Assembly (NCBI GenBank): GCA_009746045.1
Contig: RPFO01000089.1
Coordinates: forward strand, 1,574,166-1,638,165
Direction: 5' to 3'
Source: Mesostigma viride
Lineage: Eukaryota > Streptophyta > Mesostigmatophyceae > Mesostigmatales > Mesostigmataceae
DNA: 64,000 nt
Shown piece after piece: positions 1 to 18,368 of the stretch. The notes beneath the pieces were generated by a model. It did not search any database, had not been told where the DNA came from, and saw only the letters and a list, made by a program, of their open reading frames with translations. The position numbers and the translations under genes were made by a program. The stretch's first letter is position 1. The number at the start of each line of letters is the position of its first letter.

Positions 1-16
1 TTAGTACTCTACTCCT

Positions 17-448
17 CTAGAAACTAGGTGGCTGCCTAGGTGGGGTGCTGACAGTGAGTTGGCTGAACGTGACTGTGACAGCCTGTGTGTCCCCCGCCCT
101 GCTCTCTACTGTTGCACTATTGGGTGCATAGCTACGGCCCCTAGGCATTGGGCGAGTCCTAATCTCCTGAGGTGGTGCCTCTACGTGCAAGCCTACTGGA
201 CGTGTCATGTATTCCTGGATAAACCTATCTGCTTCCCATGCTGTCTTGAATCCCTTAACCCAAAAGATAGCCCTATGCCTATCCACTATATAGTTCTTGC
301 AGTCTACCCAGCTATAGAAAATACCTACTTTCCCTGTGCCTCCATCATGTGCCACAGCATAGTAAAGTTGCCTAGATACATCACTATCCCAACCCCCAAG
401 TGCTCCATTATTATATCAAATATTTTTTCTATTATTACTATTAGCCAT
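17..448 (-). pseudogene. ORF with RNase H1 N-terminal (viroplasmin-like) domain, probably broken
   Basis: The minus strand encodes a short domain of the RNase H1 N-terminal type, known for binding RNA/DNA hybrids. The signature is LYYAVAHDGG followed by GIFYSW, a Cys two residues on, and VKGFKTAWEADRFI. This matches the usual tyrosine-alanine-valine, GIY-x-SW-x-x-C and KGFKT-x-x-EA pattern. No RNase H catalytic domain follows; the frame ends after a Ser/Pro/Arg-rich tail. No ATG lies in frame next to the domain. The best start is an ATG at 446-448, but an in-frame TGA ten codons later separates it from the domain, so the copy is broken or the start lies in an unseen exon. Such domains occur alone in algal and fungal genomes and in retroelements. 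The family's caulimovirus name does not make this viral. The domain call is fairly sure; its role is unknown. Confidence 0.5.
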
Positions 449-2160
449 CACACACGTTGTCTATTGCCAGCAGACAGAGATAGAAAAGAGAAAGGAACCT
501 TTTTACCTCTAGTGTGTGACCTGTCACAGGGGGGGGATGCCAACTGGCTCTAATCTAATCACTATCACAGAAATCAGGAGCTTCGCGCCCCTAATTCCAT
601 ACAAGAGGGCAGCCTCCGTGATAACTGCCCGCCTTTTCGCAAGGACGAAGCCACGGAAACCACCCTACCAGCGCCCACAGCTTTCGCAGCCAGGACGCTA
701 GTCACAATACGTCACAGAAACGACAAATTCACAAACAAAACAACAAGGATGGGCGCACATCACCTCACCTCCTACGCGTGCAGGTAAGAGAGACGGAGCA
801 AGGCGGTTGGCTGCAAGCGACTACCACACACTGCATGACAAAACGTACCTTGGCGTTGCGCAGCCGACTTTCCTCCCTGGCTTGTGGCGCCGATTCCTTG
901 TGTGGTGCAGAGCCGAGCTCCCCGTCGGTGCCCAGTCGACAGGAGATGCTTCTAAGCCGGCTATCCTATGACCGCCCTTTCAGCTAGACGATGCCGCCGT
1001 TCACCACAGCCAGTTTCCCAGGCTGGCGGGTCGAACTCGGCTTTCTATCTCACTAATTATTGGGCCGGTCCTGCGCAGGCCCTGCGCTACATATTAAGAA
1101 TACACCTTGCGGCTTAAACACAAGGGCTCTTCGCGAGCACCTGTGGAAAACCTCTAGAACTACCTCCGATCCAGTGTTACATCCCGATCCGGATGGTGCG
1201 AAAGATCTAATCTAGTATAAGGGGCATAGCCGCGCATCCGCGTACCGCGATAGCAAGCAAAGATCGCAGTAAATTGACTAACTGAGCAGCGGTTTATCCT
1301 CAGCTAGGCCTTATAGCATGATTAATTAATCTAGCTATATAACACGGCATGTCATGAGGCAAATGGCATCCGGATTAGTGCCCCTTGGTCTGAGAGAGTC
1401 GTCAACACTCGTTTCATTAATCATCAAACCAAAGAGAGAGAGTCCATCGTCCTCAGACCAATTTCACCTAGCTGCGCTACCAAGCTGGCAAGTTGGTGTG
1501 CAGGCGCGCCAACATGCGCGCCGATCTTCCAGATACTGCCGTCAAGCCCCAATAGGTTCTGTCTGACGTCTAGGGCCGGCCCGGCCCGTAGAAGATCTCG
1601 TACTTCTGGCTAGGCCCAAAATAACTGGTCCGAAACACACAAAGTACCAAATAAACACACAAAGTCCCAAACTTAGGACATATTCCCAAATAAGTCCCGA
1701 ATTGAGTCCTATAGTCCGGCGGACTATGAAAGCGAGCTATCGAAAGTCCCAAACAAATAACAATTGACTTTCGACTTATTTATTGAAGGCATTGTTACGC
1801 CCATACAAAGGTCTGGGCCGTAACAAACGGGCATTTATTCGTGCCCAGGAGCACAAGAAAGGCCACCCTTTCATGGAGAGGTCGGGCGCGCATCGCGCAG
1901 GCCTAATGTTATCTTACCGCAAAATGACGGGAAAGGTAAAGATAGCAGCGGGAATTTTCACGGCTTTAGAAACATCAGTTAAACTAGCTTCCCTTACGAC
2001 CATCAGAACTGGCAACAATCGACAATCACACGGGCAGGCATCCATTATACTTTATTCATCCCGATAGAAATTCAGGCCGGACCCCCCCTGCCGATGGTAA
2101 AGAAAAAAAGCCCACGACATTATAGATCGCAACCATCCCACCATAAAGTAGAATCAGTAA

Positions 2161-2348
2161 CTAATTTTCTCCAACAATCGAGCATTTTTTCTGCTTTCCG
2201 CGAGCCAGATTTGTCACGTTTCGTCTAAAAGCAGTCGCCATGGCCACTTCCCTAAGGGGTGCGCGCACCGTGCACCCACTTTTCACGGTACGGAGGGTAC
2301 CGCGGAATTTTTTTGGCGCGGAAAATATTTTTTCCGCGCCGAGTCCCC
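2161..2348 (-). mobile_element. Fragment related to the end of the TTAA-targeting element
   Basis: Read on the minus strand, this stretch starts with GGGGAC and continues with an A/T-rich block, CGCGCCAAAAAA, CGGTACC, GGTGCAC and GTGGCCATGGCGAC, in the same order and spacing as the left end of the element at 58,201-60,294. The far end is missing or too diverged to see, and no TTAA flanks the GGGGAC end. In both copies an ATG in CCATGGCGAC opens a short frame, 26 codons here and 11 at 58.3 kb, so this may once have been the start of a transposon gene. Confidence 0.5.
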
Positions 2349-2375
2349 ATACATTTAGATATATTTGAGACGAAT

Positions 2376-2530
2376 GGCATTTCGGCAAAAATAATCTAGA
2401 TTAATCTGAACATGAACCCCGTTCGGCAAAAATAATCTAGATTAATCTGAACGTGAAACCGGCTTTGACCAAAATATCTAGATTAATCTGACGGTGACCG
2501 GGAAGCAGCCAAAAGTATCTAGATTGTATA
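2376..2530. repeat. Three-copy tandem repeat
   Basis: The core AATCTAGATTAATCTGA recurs three times at about 45-bp spacing, followed each time by a variable stretch with GTGA or ATGAA, then a partial fourth copy (ATCTAGATTGTA). It contains the palindrome TCTAGA. Function unknown. Confidence 0.6.
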
Positions 2531-2849
2531 TTATCTTTATTTGTCCGAGTCTTGTGGAGGTGTTCAAACTGGGCTGCGACCACGAGGTCGACCAGCAACT
2601 GCCAGCTGTGGGTAGGTCATGGCATGTTTACCTATCTTTTTAGGAATGTCCTTGCTTGGGGCCAGGCCAGGTCAGAATATGCCGCCCTGGCTGGCCAAGC
2701 CGCTGGGGGCCGGCCAGACCGAGGGCGGTGTCTACCTGGCTGGTGCGAGCAAGATGTCCTACGAATGCTATCCTACGCTGCCTAATCTCGTCCGAAATGC
2801 GAGGCATACCCTGATACAAAGACTCTAAAGACCGTAGATATGGGATGGT

Positions 2850-2935
2850 GATTTATGCTCACATGACGCAGTCACGTGTACATACAGTACATACATACAG
2901 GTTGTCTCCTTGATACATACATACATACAGTCGGG
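2850..2935 (+). mobile_element. LINE 3' tail relic with hairpin and ATAC-type tail
   Basis: TTATGCTCACATGACGCAG followed by TCACGTGT is the palindromic tail hairpin seen at the 3' end of the LINE copies near 32.4, 36.1, 54.2 and 55.4 kb, with one substitution. Instead of the usual (TTAA)n tail it is followed by repeated CATA units. Confidence 0.55.
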
Positions 2936-3924
2936 GTAAAAGTGGCTCTTTTTTAGCAAATTCAGGTAGCTGAAATTAGCGGAGGGCGGGCCGCCGAATT
3001 AAGAGGTACCTTGAAATTCTTGTCTCTATCGAGATATATTTTTGGAGGCGAACTTCTATTGGCGTTAATTTGTAGTACTGTACGACAACATGTCAAGGGT
3101 GACGGAAAGTACTGAAGTCGCCGAAGTGTCGCGGAGACGTTTCTACTTTCTAGATCGATTGCGCATTCGACGGCCAAAAGGCAGAGATGCGGTCGATTGG
3201 TAGTACAGTACGACGGTGTTGGACGGAATTTCCGGTCAGCGATGCGGGCTTTGCATCTCACGTTGAACATGGAAAATATAGCCCTTGCGTCGCGCTATGA
3301 TGTGGCGAACTTATTCTCCGCCATCGGATTGCACCGTCGATGAGCGTCGATGCTCGTCGATGAACCCAACGCAAGCCATGTACCAAAAGAAGTAGAAAAT
3401 GGCGCGGCGGCAATAGAGGTCGAGTTTGGTAAGTTACTGAACTTGTAGCCCGGCGCCTCCGCGTCAAGCAGTCCGCAGGTAGTCCGCCGGCATACGTCAC
3501 AGAAGTGACAATTTTGTTAATTTGATAATTCGTTAACTGGGGACAACCTAGTCGGGGTAAAATTGCAAGGGGATCAATTATTTAATGGGATGGTCCATGC
3601 ATGTGACGTATGCTATTGGCATAGCAGTATCAATGAGACAACAACCAGCTCGCTCCGTATGGAATCTTTGATACACAAAGCCACTTGTATCCAAAAAAAG
3701 GGTCCATCCATGACGATTTACGGTGTGACGAGCTATGGATGCCGAGAATGCTCATAACTTTTGCATCCAGGCATGAAGTTTGGTCGGGTAAATTGCAGTA
3801 GTTTGTCTGACTCGCCTTTTGATGACAAACACGATGATATAATTTCCGGCCGCCATCGCCCAAGATTTCGCACGATATCCTAAAATACAGCACAGGCAGC
3901 GTTCGTATTTTCCGGATACAATCT

Positions 3925-5322
3925 ATGGCGGAATCTCCGTCAGTCGCCTCCCCTCCTCTCTCCGAGGGGGCGGATTCAGCGCCTAACACTATTACGCGAC
4001 TAATAGTAGCTGCGGAAACCATTGCGAGTTTGCGATGCAGCCACAGGCAATCGCGGCAGCCATTACCGCCTCCTCCAAGCGGCTTTGCACTACCCCACCC
4101 GACGAGATGGAGCGACAGATCCCTCCGCCATCGTCTTCCAAACCCAGCGAGGACACCCCCATTGACGACGCCATCGACGACGCTACATTTGACCCAGCTG
4201 ATTACATGCCCGGGCTGGAGGTACCCGAGTACGCGTTCTTCTCGTTGACAGCCGAGGAGGCGAAGGCCATCCTGCGCCACCTGCACGACAACGAAATTGC
4301 GATCTATTATCCTGGCACGTCCGGCGAGACCATTTCAGTGGACTACATTGCCGACCTGGAGGAGCCACAGCTTCGCCTTTCTGTTTTCTTGAGCCACGCG
4401 CAGGCCCCTTGCCTCCGGGCACTCTTTACCGCTTTCCAAGACGCCGAGCACGGCACCGCCAACACTCCTATTGCTTCCCCGGAAGCAGACCTGCTATAGC
4501 TCAATGAGAAAGTCGAGGACATGGCAGCCCAGCTAGGCGCCCTGTCAACTGCTCTGCTCCAGGACACAGCCGAGCTACGCACCAGCATGGCTGAGGTGAA
4601 GGCCGCCCTGGCCACCTCCGGCGCCCCAGCAAGCCGCCCCAGCACCTACCAGCTATACAGTATGCTAACATGGTCAAGCAGGCGGACATTGCCAACATGA
4701 TGGCGGACGCTGCACGGAGGGGGGCAGCGGCCCACAAGACCGCTGTTGAGGAGGACCAACGCTCACGCAGTATTGTGGTCCGTTATTTGGAGGTCGCACA
4801 GCACCCGGAAACGGACCTCATGCTTGCACAACGCCTGTACCAGAGCCTCATAGTGGGCAGGCTGCATTTGGGCAACGAACGCATCCGCATTGAGTCGGCA
4901 GCCTGGATGGCAGGCCGACCTGGCCCCATCCGGGTTATACCTTCACGAACGTGGCCAGCAAGGTGAAAGTCCTGCAGGCCCGCAAGCTCCTGGGCGGGAG
5001 AAACGCGCCCAGCCTTGACGACCCACTCTCCCCCGCCCAGCTCGTCATCAAGAACGGTTTGCTGGGCAGCGACGCAGCGGTCCAGGCCAGGCGCGATGGC
5101 ATTCGCACCTACGTACGCCGTATCAACGACACCCCCGTTCTCTTCATCGACGGGAAGCGCACGGCTGTGCAGGCTCCTATAACAAGCGGCACAAGCCACA
5201 CCCCAAGCACGCCCCAGCTTCATCATCGTCGTCAACGCACGTCCCCGGTATGGAGGGCGCCCGGTAAGGGCACACCCTCGCGGCCTCGCGGTACAATAGG
5301 CTTTGGGCACAGCCTTTATTAA
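3925..5322 (+). pseudogene. LINE L1 ORF1 (coiled-coil and RRM-like), frameshifted
   Basis: ORF1 proteins of LINEs bind the element RNA and form trimers or multimers. The reading frame is broken: it starts as MAESPSV, shifts near 4.03 kb, meets a TAG at 4,497-4,499, continues through a heptad-like stretch (LNEKVEDMAAQLGALS onward) and shifts again near 4.67 and 4.94 kb. The C-terminal part (RSIVVRYLEV, then NVASKVKVLQARKLLGG) looks like an RRM fold. It is the counterpart of the clearer SIVVRGVP domain at 40.8 kb. It ends in TAA, and ORF2 opens 24 bases further on. Confidence 0.65.
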
Positions 5323-5345
5323 TAAACAAGCCCCTTCCCATCCTC

Positions 5346-8300
5346 ATGTCGCACCGTGCGAGCATGACCAGGATGCAAGGTCGCCAGGCACGCCACGGTC
5401 AACCTTCCCGCCAGTTTACCAGCCTCAAACGCCTCCTGGCCCGCCTTGAGCGGGATGAGGCTCAATCGACACGCCGGCGACCCCAGACAGGACGGAGACG
5501 ACGCATATCCGCCCTGAAAGAAAGACTCCATGCGTTGACAAGCATTAACCCCAATCGCCACCCTCCCCCTCCCCCCCCCCCTCCACCCCCACCCCCACCT
5601 CCAGCACTACCCTTCTCCACCCCCACCTCAACCCCCCCGCTAATAGGGCAACGACCCATTCTTGGTATTGCAAGCAGTTTAATGTGCGCACCCTCCCTGC
5701 AGATCCTTCTACGAGCAGCGGCACCCCAGCACGCCACCGCGTCGACGAGCTGATCGCCTTGTGCGCCGACAACAAGATCGCTGTCCTCGGGGTCCAGGAG
5801 CACCGGCGCACCGTCGAGCCTCAGCAAGGGGTCAACGGTCTTCTGGTCGACGACCTTCGTGCGGGCTGGCGGTTCCATTATGGTGGAGGCGACGCGCCAG
5901 GTCAAGGTGGTGTGCGGCCTCTTGTGCTCACCGGCAGCATCAGAGCACCTCCAGTCCATCGTGCTGCGATCCCCGCGTGTGCTAGTGGCCACTTTTTCGG
6001 CCATGCACTGAGGGCCATTCACACCACACGCTAACCGTTATCGTGGGATATGCACCACATGCGGGTCGAGCTCAGACGGAACGTGAGGCCTACTTCTTCA
6101 GCGCCCTCAAGGAGGAGGACGGGCCAACATCCCAGCTCGGCACTTAATTCCTGGTTATGCTGCTCGACGCCAACGCCACGCTGCCAGTTGGCACTGCCGA
6201 CAGGGGGCGCTCACTACTCCCCACCCAACACGACAGCCAACGGTAACACGGCTTTGTTTGCGAATCTGCTGCCAGAATCTGCGCTGGTTGCCTGCAACGC
6301 TTATTTCGCACGCCCCGCTGAGCAGCTTGCCACCGGCTTTTTTGGGCCGTCGGATCGGATGCCGTGTGCCTTGACTATATCTGCGTACGCCGGGCTCAGC
6401 GCCCCTCAGTTGTCGATGCTCGCGTGCTGCAAGATTCTGTCAGCACGGTGGAATCTGATCACCGCCTCGTGCTCGCTCGCATCAGATTGCCGTTTCCTGG
6501 TGTGAAACCGTCGCGACAACTGGCGCCTCAGCCAGATCTCAAGGTGCTCCGGATGGTACTGAAGGATGCCGACAAGATGTCAGCAGAAGAGCAGGCTGCT
6601 ATGTCGCACCGGAACGACTTCCTGGCAGTCTTCGACGCCATGCAGGGGCAGCCGCCAGCAGTTCTACACACCATTCCGCCGCCGGGTGATATTTCAGTGA
6701 TCCTCCGCGGTATCGCTGCCAAGTACCGTCTGGCTGCCCGCACCCTCCCCTCCTTGCCTCCGCGCCGACAGCTTGCTGTCCACAGCCACGCACCGACAGT
6801 GGTCGCCGCTAGGCAGATGCTCCGCCGCAACAGGGACCCGACCGCCAAACCTGGGCTGCATGAGCGGCTCTGCGGGTCGCCTACGAGCAGGCTGAGAAGG
6901 CAGACGCTCAGCAGATGGTCAAGGACCTGCGCAGCTGCCAGCAGAAGCACGACGGCAAGGGGGCCTGGTTCTGGTACAAGCGCCTCGGGCACCCGGACGG
7001 CCTCGGCCGGCCCCACCGCCACGACGTTCCTGGCGCCCCAGCCAAGCGGCTTCGTACCTGGGCCGCGGCCACGGCGGAGGTCGTGGGGACAGCTGCGCCG
7101 CCCCCGCCCCTGCTTCCAGCCGCCGCCGCCCGCCCGGCCGTCCTGGCCGGCCCCGCTGGGCCCCTGGCCCCGCCTAGGTCAGCGGCAGACTACCTAGTCC
7201 CCCCGCTGATCGGCCCACTTGGCGACCCGTCAGACATGCCTCCTTTCACCTCTCGCGAGGTCACGAAGGCGGTCCAGCCTCTGCGTTATGACGCAGCCAC
7301 CGGCTCCGACGAGATTCCTGCCGCAGTTGTGCAACTTGCAGCCAAATTTGAGGACACTGGTGTTATGCTGCTCTTCCGGGATATCTGCAACTGCCTTCTG
7401 CTGTCGTCGCAACCGCCTCCAGCGGCCTGGCAACACAGCTTTTGCACGATGCTGTACAAGCACAAGGGGTCGCCAGCCGACCCCGGCAACTACAGAGGGA
7501 TGTGAATCCAAGGTGCCCCCCTCAAGCTTCTTATGCGGCTCATCCTGAACCGCCTGCGCACGGCCCTGGACGGTCACCTCAGCGAGACTCAGCACGGCTT
7601 CCGTTCAGGTCGCAACACAGTACAGGCGCTCTTCGCTACTCGCCGACTTGTGGAGGAACTGCAACGCCTTCAGCCTGGTGAGTCCCCTTTGCACATTGTG
7701 CTGGTGGACTTCATCAAAGCCTTCGATTCGGTTTTCTGGCCTGCGCTATGGGACATCCTCGAGCTGTTCCGGATCCCCCGCGGCCCCCTTATTGCTGTCA
7801 TCCGCAACCTGTATGAAGGGTCCACCACTTCGGTGCGCAATTCTTACGGGACCACGCCACCATGCCCTTTACAGAAGGGTGTGTGGCAGGGCTGCGTGCT
7901 GTCGCCCTACCTGTTCATTATTGTGGTCGAATACGTAATGATTCAGGCGCGCAAGCGATTTGCCCGCATCGTGGGTAGGGAACCAGGGGTGCAGGTTGCC
8001 AACCACTTCTGGCATGGCGGAGCGGAAACGGAGATTCGGCTGGCGGACATCATCTACGCAGACGACACCACCCTCTTCGAGGACACTGGGCACGTGCAGA
8101 CGTGGCTCGACTGCCTGGCTATCGAGGCCCGCGCCGTGGGGCTTGAGGTCAGCAAGAAGACAGAGGCTCTGGCGATTGGGCTCACCCACCCACTGCCCGA
8201 CCTCTTTCTCCTTGACGGCTCTCGAGTCCTGTATCGGGACCGCGTCAAGCTGCTGGGCAGCCTGCTTCCCAGCTGCGAGGCTGATGTGGACCACCGCATC

Positions 8301-8893
8301 TCCCTCGCCTGGCACGCTTTACGCCAATACCGGGCCCTGTGGCGCAAGCCCCTGGGCAAGATCGAGAAACAGGACCTGTTTAAGGTCCTCGTCCTGCCCG
8401 TGTTCTTACGTACGGGGCCGAGACGTGGACCCTCACCGCCGACCTGGCCCGCAAGCTGGACGGCGCGGTCACCAACATGCTGCGATCCATTTTCAGAGTA
8501 GGATATGCTGCTCATGTTCGCAGTGAGGACCTGTACCTTGGCATGCCATATATCACCAGCACCATTAAGCAGCGGCGCCTGCAGCTCGTAGGGCACCTAG
8601 CTCGCACCAACCAGGTAGACACCTCACGTGCCCCCCCTGCGGGATTGCGCCCAGCTCAGCCTGGCCGGCACCTCCTGACGTGGGCCGGGCCCAGTGATGT
8701 TAGACGCCGCAAGGCCCGCACCTTCAAAGAACAGCTAGTAGAGGACATGGGGGGCCTAGGCCTCTCTGTGATTTGGAAAAAGATGATGGACAAGGCCAAG
8801 TGGACCCAGGTCATAGAGGACAACAAGCCCCCCCCTGTGGGGAAGTGCCCGCGTGTGCAAACCCGCGGGAGGCACGCCAGACAGATCCCCTAG
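5346..8893 (+). pseudogene. LINE L1 ORF2 (AP endonuclease - reverse transcriptase), frameshifted
   Basis: The polyprotein nicks target DNA and primes reverse transcription there. In order it has a basic N-terminus, a long proline run encoded by C-rich DNA near 5.57 kb, an endonuclease domain (FNVRTLPAD, then IAVLGVQEHR), and the reverse transcriptase from about 7.25 kb. Reverse transcriptase motifs are well kept between 7.53 and 8.5 kb: GFRSGRNT, LVDFIKAFDSV (motif A aspartate), GVWQGCVLSPYLF (motif B) and YADDT (catalytic aspartates). The C-terminal region has ETWTLT and RRLQLVGHLARTNQVDTS, typical of LINE C-termini. Frameshifts near 5.68, 6.0, 6.4, 6.9 and 8.42 kb and a TGA at about 7.5 kb in the frame leading into MRLILNRL disable it. 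Confidence 0.85.
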
Positions 8894-9062
8894 AGTAGAG
8901 TTGATGTTGATAGCTTTAGATAGATGTTGTAGGTAGCTGTTGTAGATAGATTAGACCGGTAGGACTGTTTGCACCCATCCATCCACCCATCGGGGTTAAT
9001 GCTCCGTGACTCCCCAACGGGAGCACGAGTCTAATTAAATAATTAATTAATTAATTAATTAA

Positions 9063-10140
9063 TACAAAAAAGAACCCAGACAGCACGGCTGTGCGTGCGG
9101 CTGCAGATATTGTTGGTTGTCTCACTATCATAAGGCAGCCTGGTGAACATAACACACGTACTGACACAATAAACAACGCAGTGCACCACCTGCGACGATG
9201 ACACTCACAGCTCCTGAGGTCAGAAACGAAACCTGTAGGAAACCCTCTGACTATTCAGATCTCGGTCCATGACTGAGGTGAGGCGGGTGCTCAGTTCTGA
9301 ATCTCTCTCCGTATGCTTTGGCCTAGCCCTGTCCATCCACGGTTTCCACCTCCCCCGCATTGGGACACAAATACTCCTTTTCATGGGTAGCAAAACCCCA
9401 TCATAGTCATCGGGCACCAACAAGCCAATAAACAGGAGGACTTTCACCCATTCCCCAGACGGTGACCGGCAAATGACGAACGCCTTATTCTCCACACAAC
9501 GCTGTTGTCGAAGAATGGGGGGGGATGCCACAACGGCCCGTTACTTCCATCCGCTCGCTGCAGGGCATGTCCCGCTCTGGAGGTATCCTGTGCCCTTGCA
9601 TTGGCATGGTTGGACATGGCCTCCCATGCGATGAATCCTTCCATGCCACCAATAGATTAACCTGGTCGCCGCAACAAGGCTCCTAGACTCACCATGCACT
9701 CCAGCACATGACAGGACAAATCTTCAAAGTACAAAAGAGCTGCCGATGCTGCCGCCACTCCCGCCGCTCCCGCCGCTCCTGCCGTAGCAGCAGCGGGGCT
9801 GGAGGGGTACGCAGAGTACGCAGAGGGAACTTGGCCTAGCTTACCACAACTGGAGCGACCACGTGTACTTGTAGCACTTGGCCATCGCAATCAGCATGGT
9901 AGCGGACACCACGGAGCGGACACCGCCTGTTGGATATCAATTAGCAGACCCACCCAGCGGACACACCCTAGTGGATGTCCCAGGGTCAACCCCAACTAGT
10001 GGGCACATCCTCATGCCCACGCTACCCCTACAGTAATCCACCCTACAGTAATCCTAGGGAAGGGACTCGGATTCAAGCACTGGGATCGATCCAGGGATCA
10101 TGGTATGATCCGGTGACCGATTGCAGGATACGGCGATCGC
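9063..10140. other. Intergenic and 3' flank of the E-Syt-like gene
   Basis: No exon recognised. The right part is the region downstream of the minus-strand gene ending at 10,141 and presumably contains its 3' UTR. It holds a short GCC/GCT-rich run near 9.75-9.8 kb and near-palindromic GATC-containing repeats near 10.09 kb. Confidence 0.5.
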
Positions 10141-17727
<7,587 letters not shown>

Positions 17728-18359
17728 TCCTGCTTACGCTGCTACTGAATTTGCCAGCAGTAGGCAGAAACAACACCCGTGACAAGACCCAATGGCAAGA
17801 GTAAAAGCGGTTGGGCTTTTCCACAGAACACGCCACGTCTCAAGCCCGTGTCGGAGTCGAGTGCAGGCTAGTCAGTACTCAGAAGGAAACCATGGTATAT
17901 ACAACACATTCCACGATTGTACCCGCCATGGCCAAACGACGAATGCTCGCGCGCCAACAGTAGCCCTGCACGTTTCGCGGATTCATAGCGCGGATCACGA
18001 CCGTACCGTGCATGCGAGTTGGCAGCGACTTTGGTAAGCTGGGAGAAATATGGTGGAAAGTTGTTGTTGCAACAACCCATAGGTTCCGTCCATGCCGTCC
18101 TCTCCCTTGAAATTATTGTTGCTGTTGTTCCCCATAAAATTATACAGTAGCTGAAATTATGCTCCCAAACTTAAGTGTTAGTACAATAGCGGGCCGGCTA
18201 CTAAGCAGTAAAAGCGTTGTTTGATTGCATTGGCATTTCGGCAATAATTGGCATGGCAGCTCCTGGATTCGCTTAGGGATTAGCCCTGGATTAGCGGTGC
18301 CTATTTAAGATAGCATTTTCGTGGCCAATCTAACTTAAACGTGGTGGGGGGGATGTAAT
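17728..18359. promoter_or_regulatory. Upstream region of the E-Syt-like gene
   Basis: This lies directly upstream of the minus-strand start codon and before the Mutator-like element, so the promoter and 5' UTR should be here. No TATA box or other core motif stands out. No coding exon was recognised. Confidence 0.35.
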
Positions 18360-18368
18360 AAGAATTTA

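Larger units (their letters stand above)
449..3743. other. Non-coding stretch with transposon relics
   Basis: No convincing exon was found on either strand. Base composition drifts and the open frames are short and unlike known proteins. Recognisable items are listed separately: a fragment related to the TTAA element near 2.2 kb, a three-copy tandem repeat near 2.4 kb and a LINE tail hairpin near 2.87 kb. The rest holds nothing I can name. Confidence 0.6.
3744..9062 (+). mobile_element. Full-length LINE (non-LTR retrotransposon) L1, decayed
   Basis: A two-ORF LINE. Its 5' end starts at GAGAATGCTCATAAC, exactly where the second full-length copy starts (39,791), which fixes the 5' boundary. 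ORF1 encodes a coiled-coil/RRM-like protein. ORF2 encodes an AP-type endonuclease and a reverse transcriptase. The 3' end is a hairpin (TGCTCCGT paired with ACGGGAGCA near 9.0 kb) followed by (TTAA)n repeats instead of poly(A). A short-repeat tail recalls RTE-like LINEs, but I cannot place the clade. Several frameshifts and at least one stop make this copy inactive. No clear target duplication was found. Confidence 0.85.

Noticed and set aside
17-355. Caulimovirus insertion
   Set aside because: Only the shared RNase H1 N-terminal/viroplasmin fold is present. No other viral gene is nearby, and the fold is common in cellular proteins.
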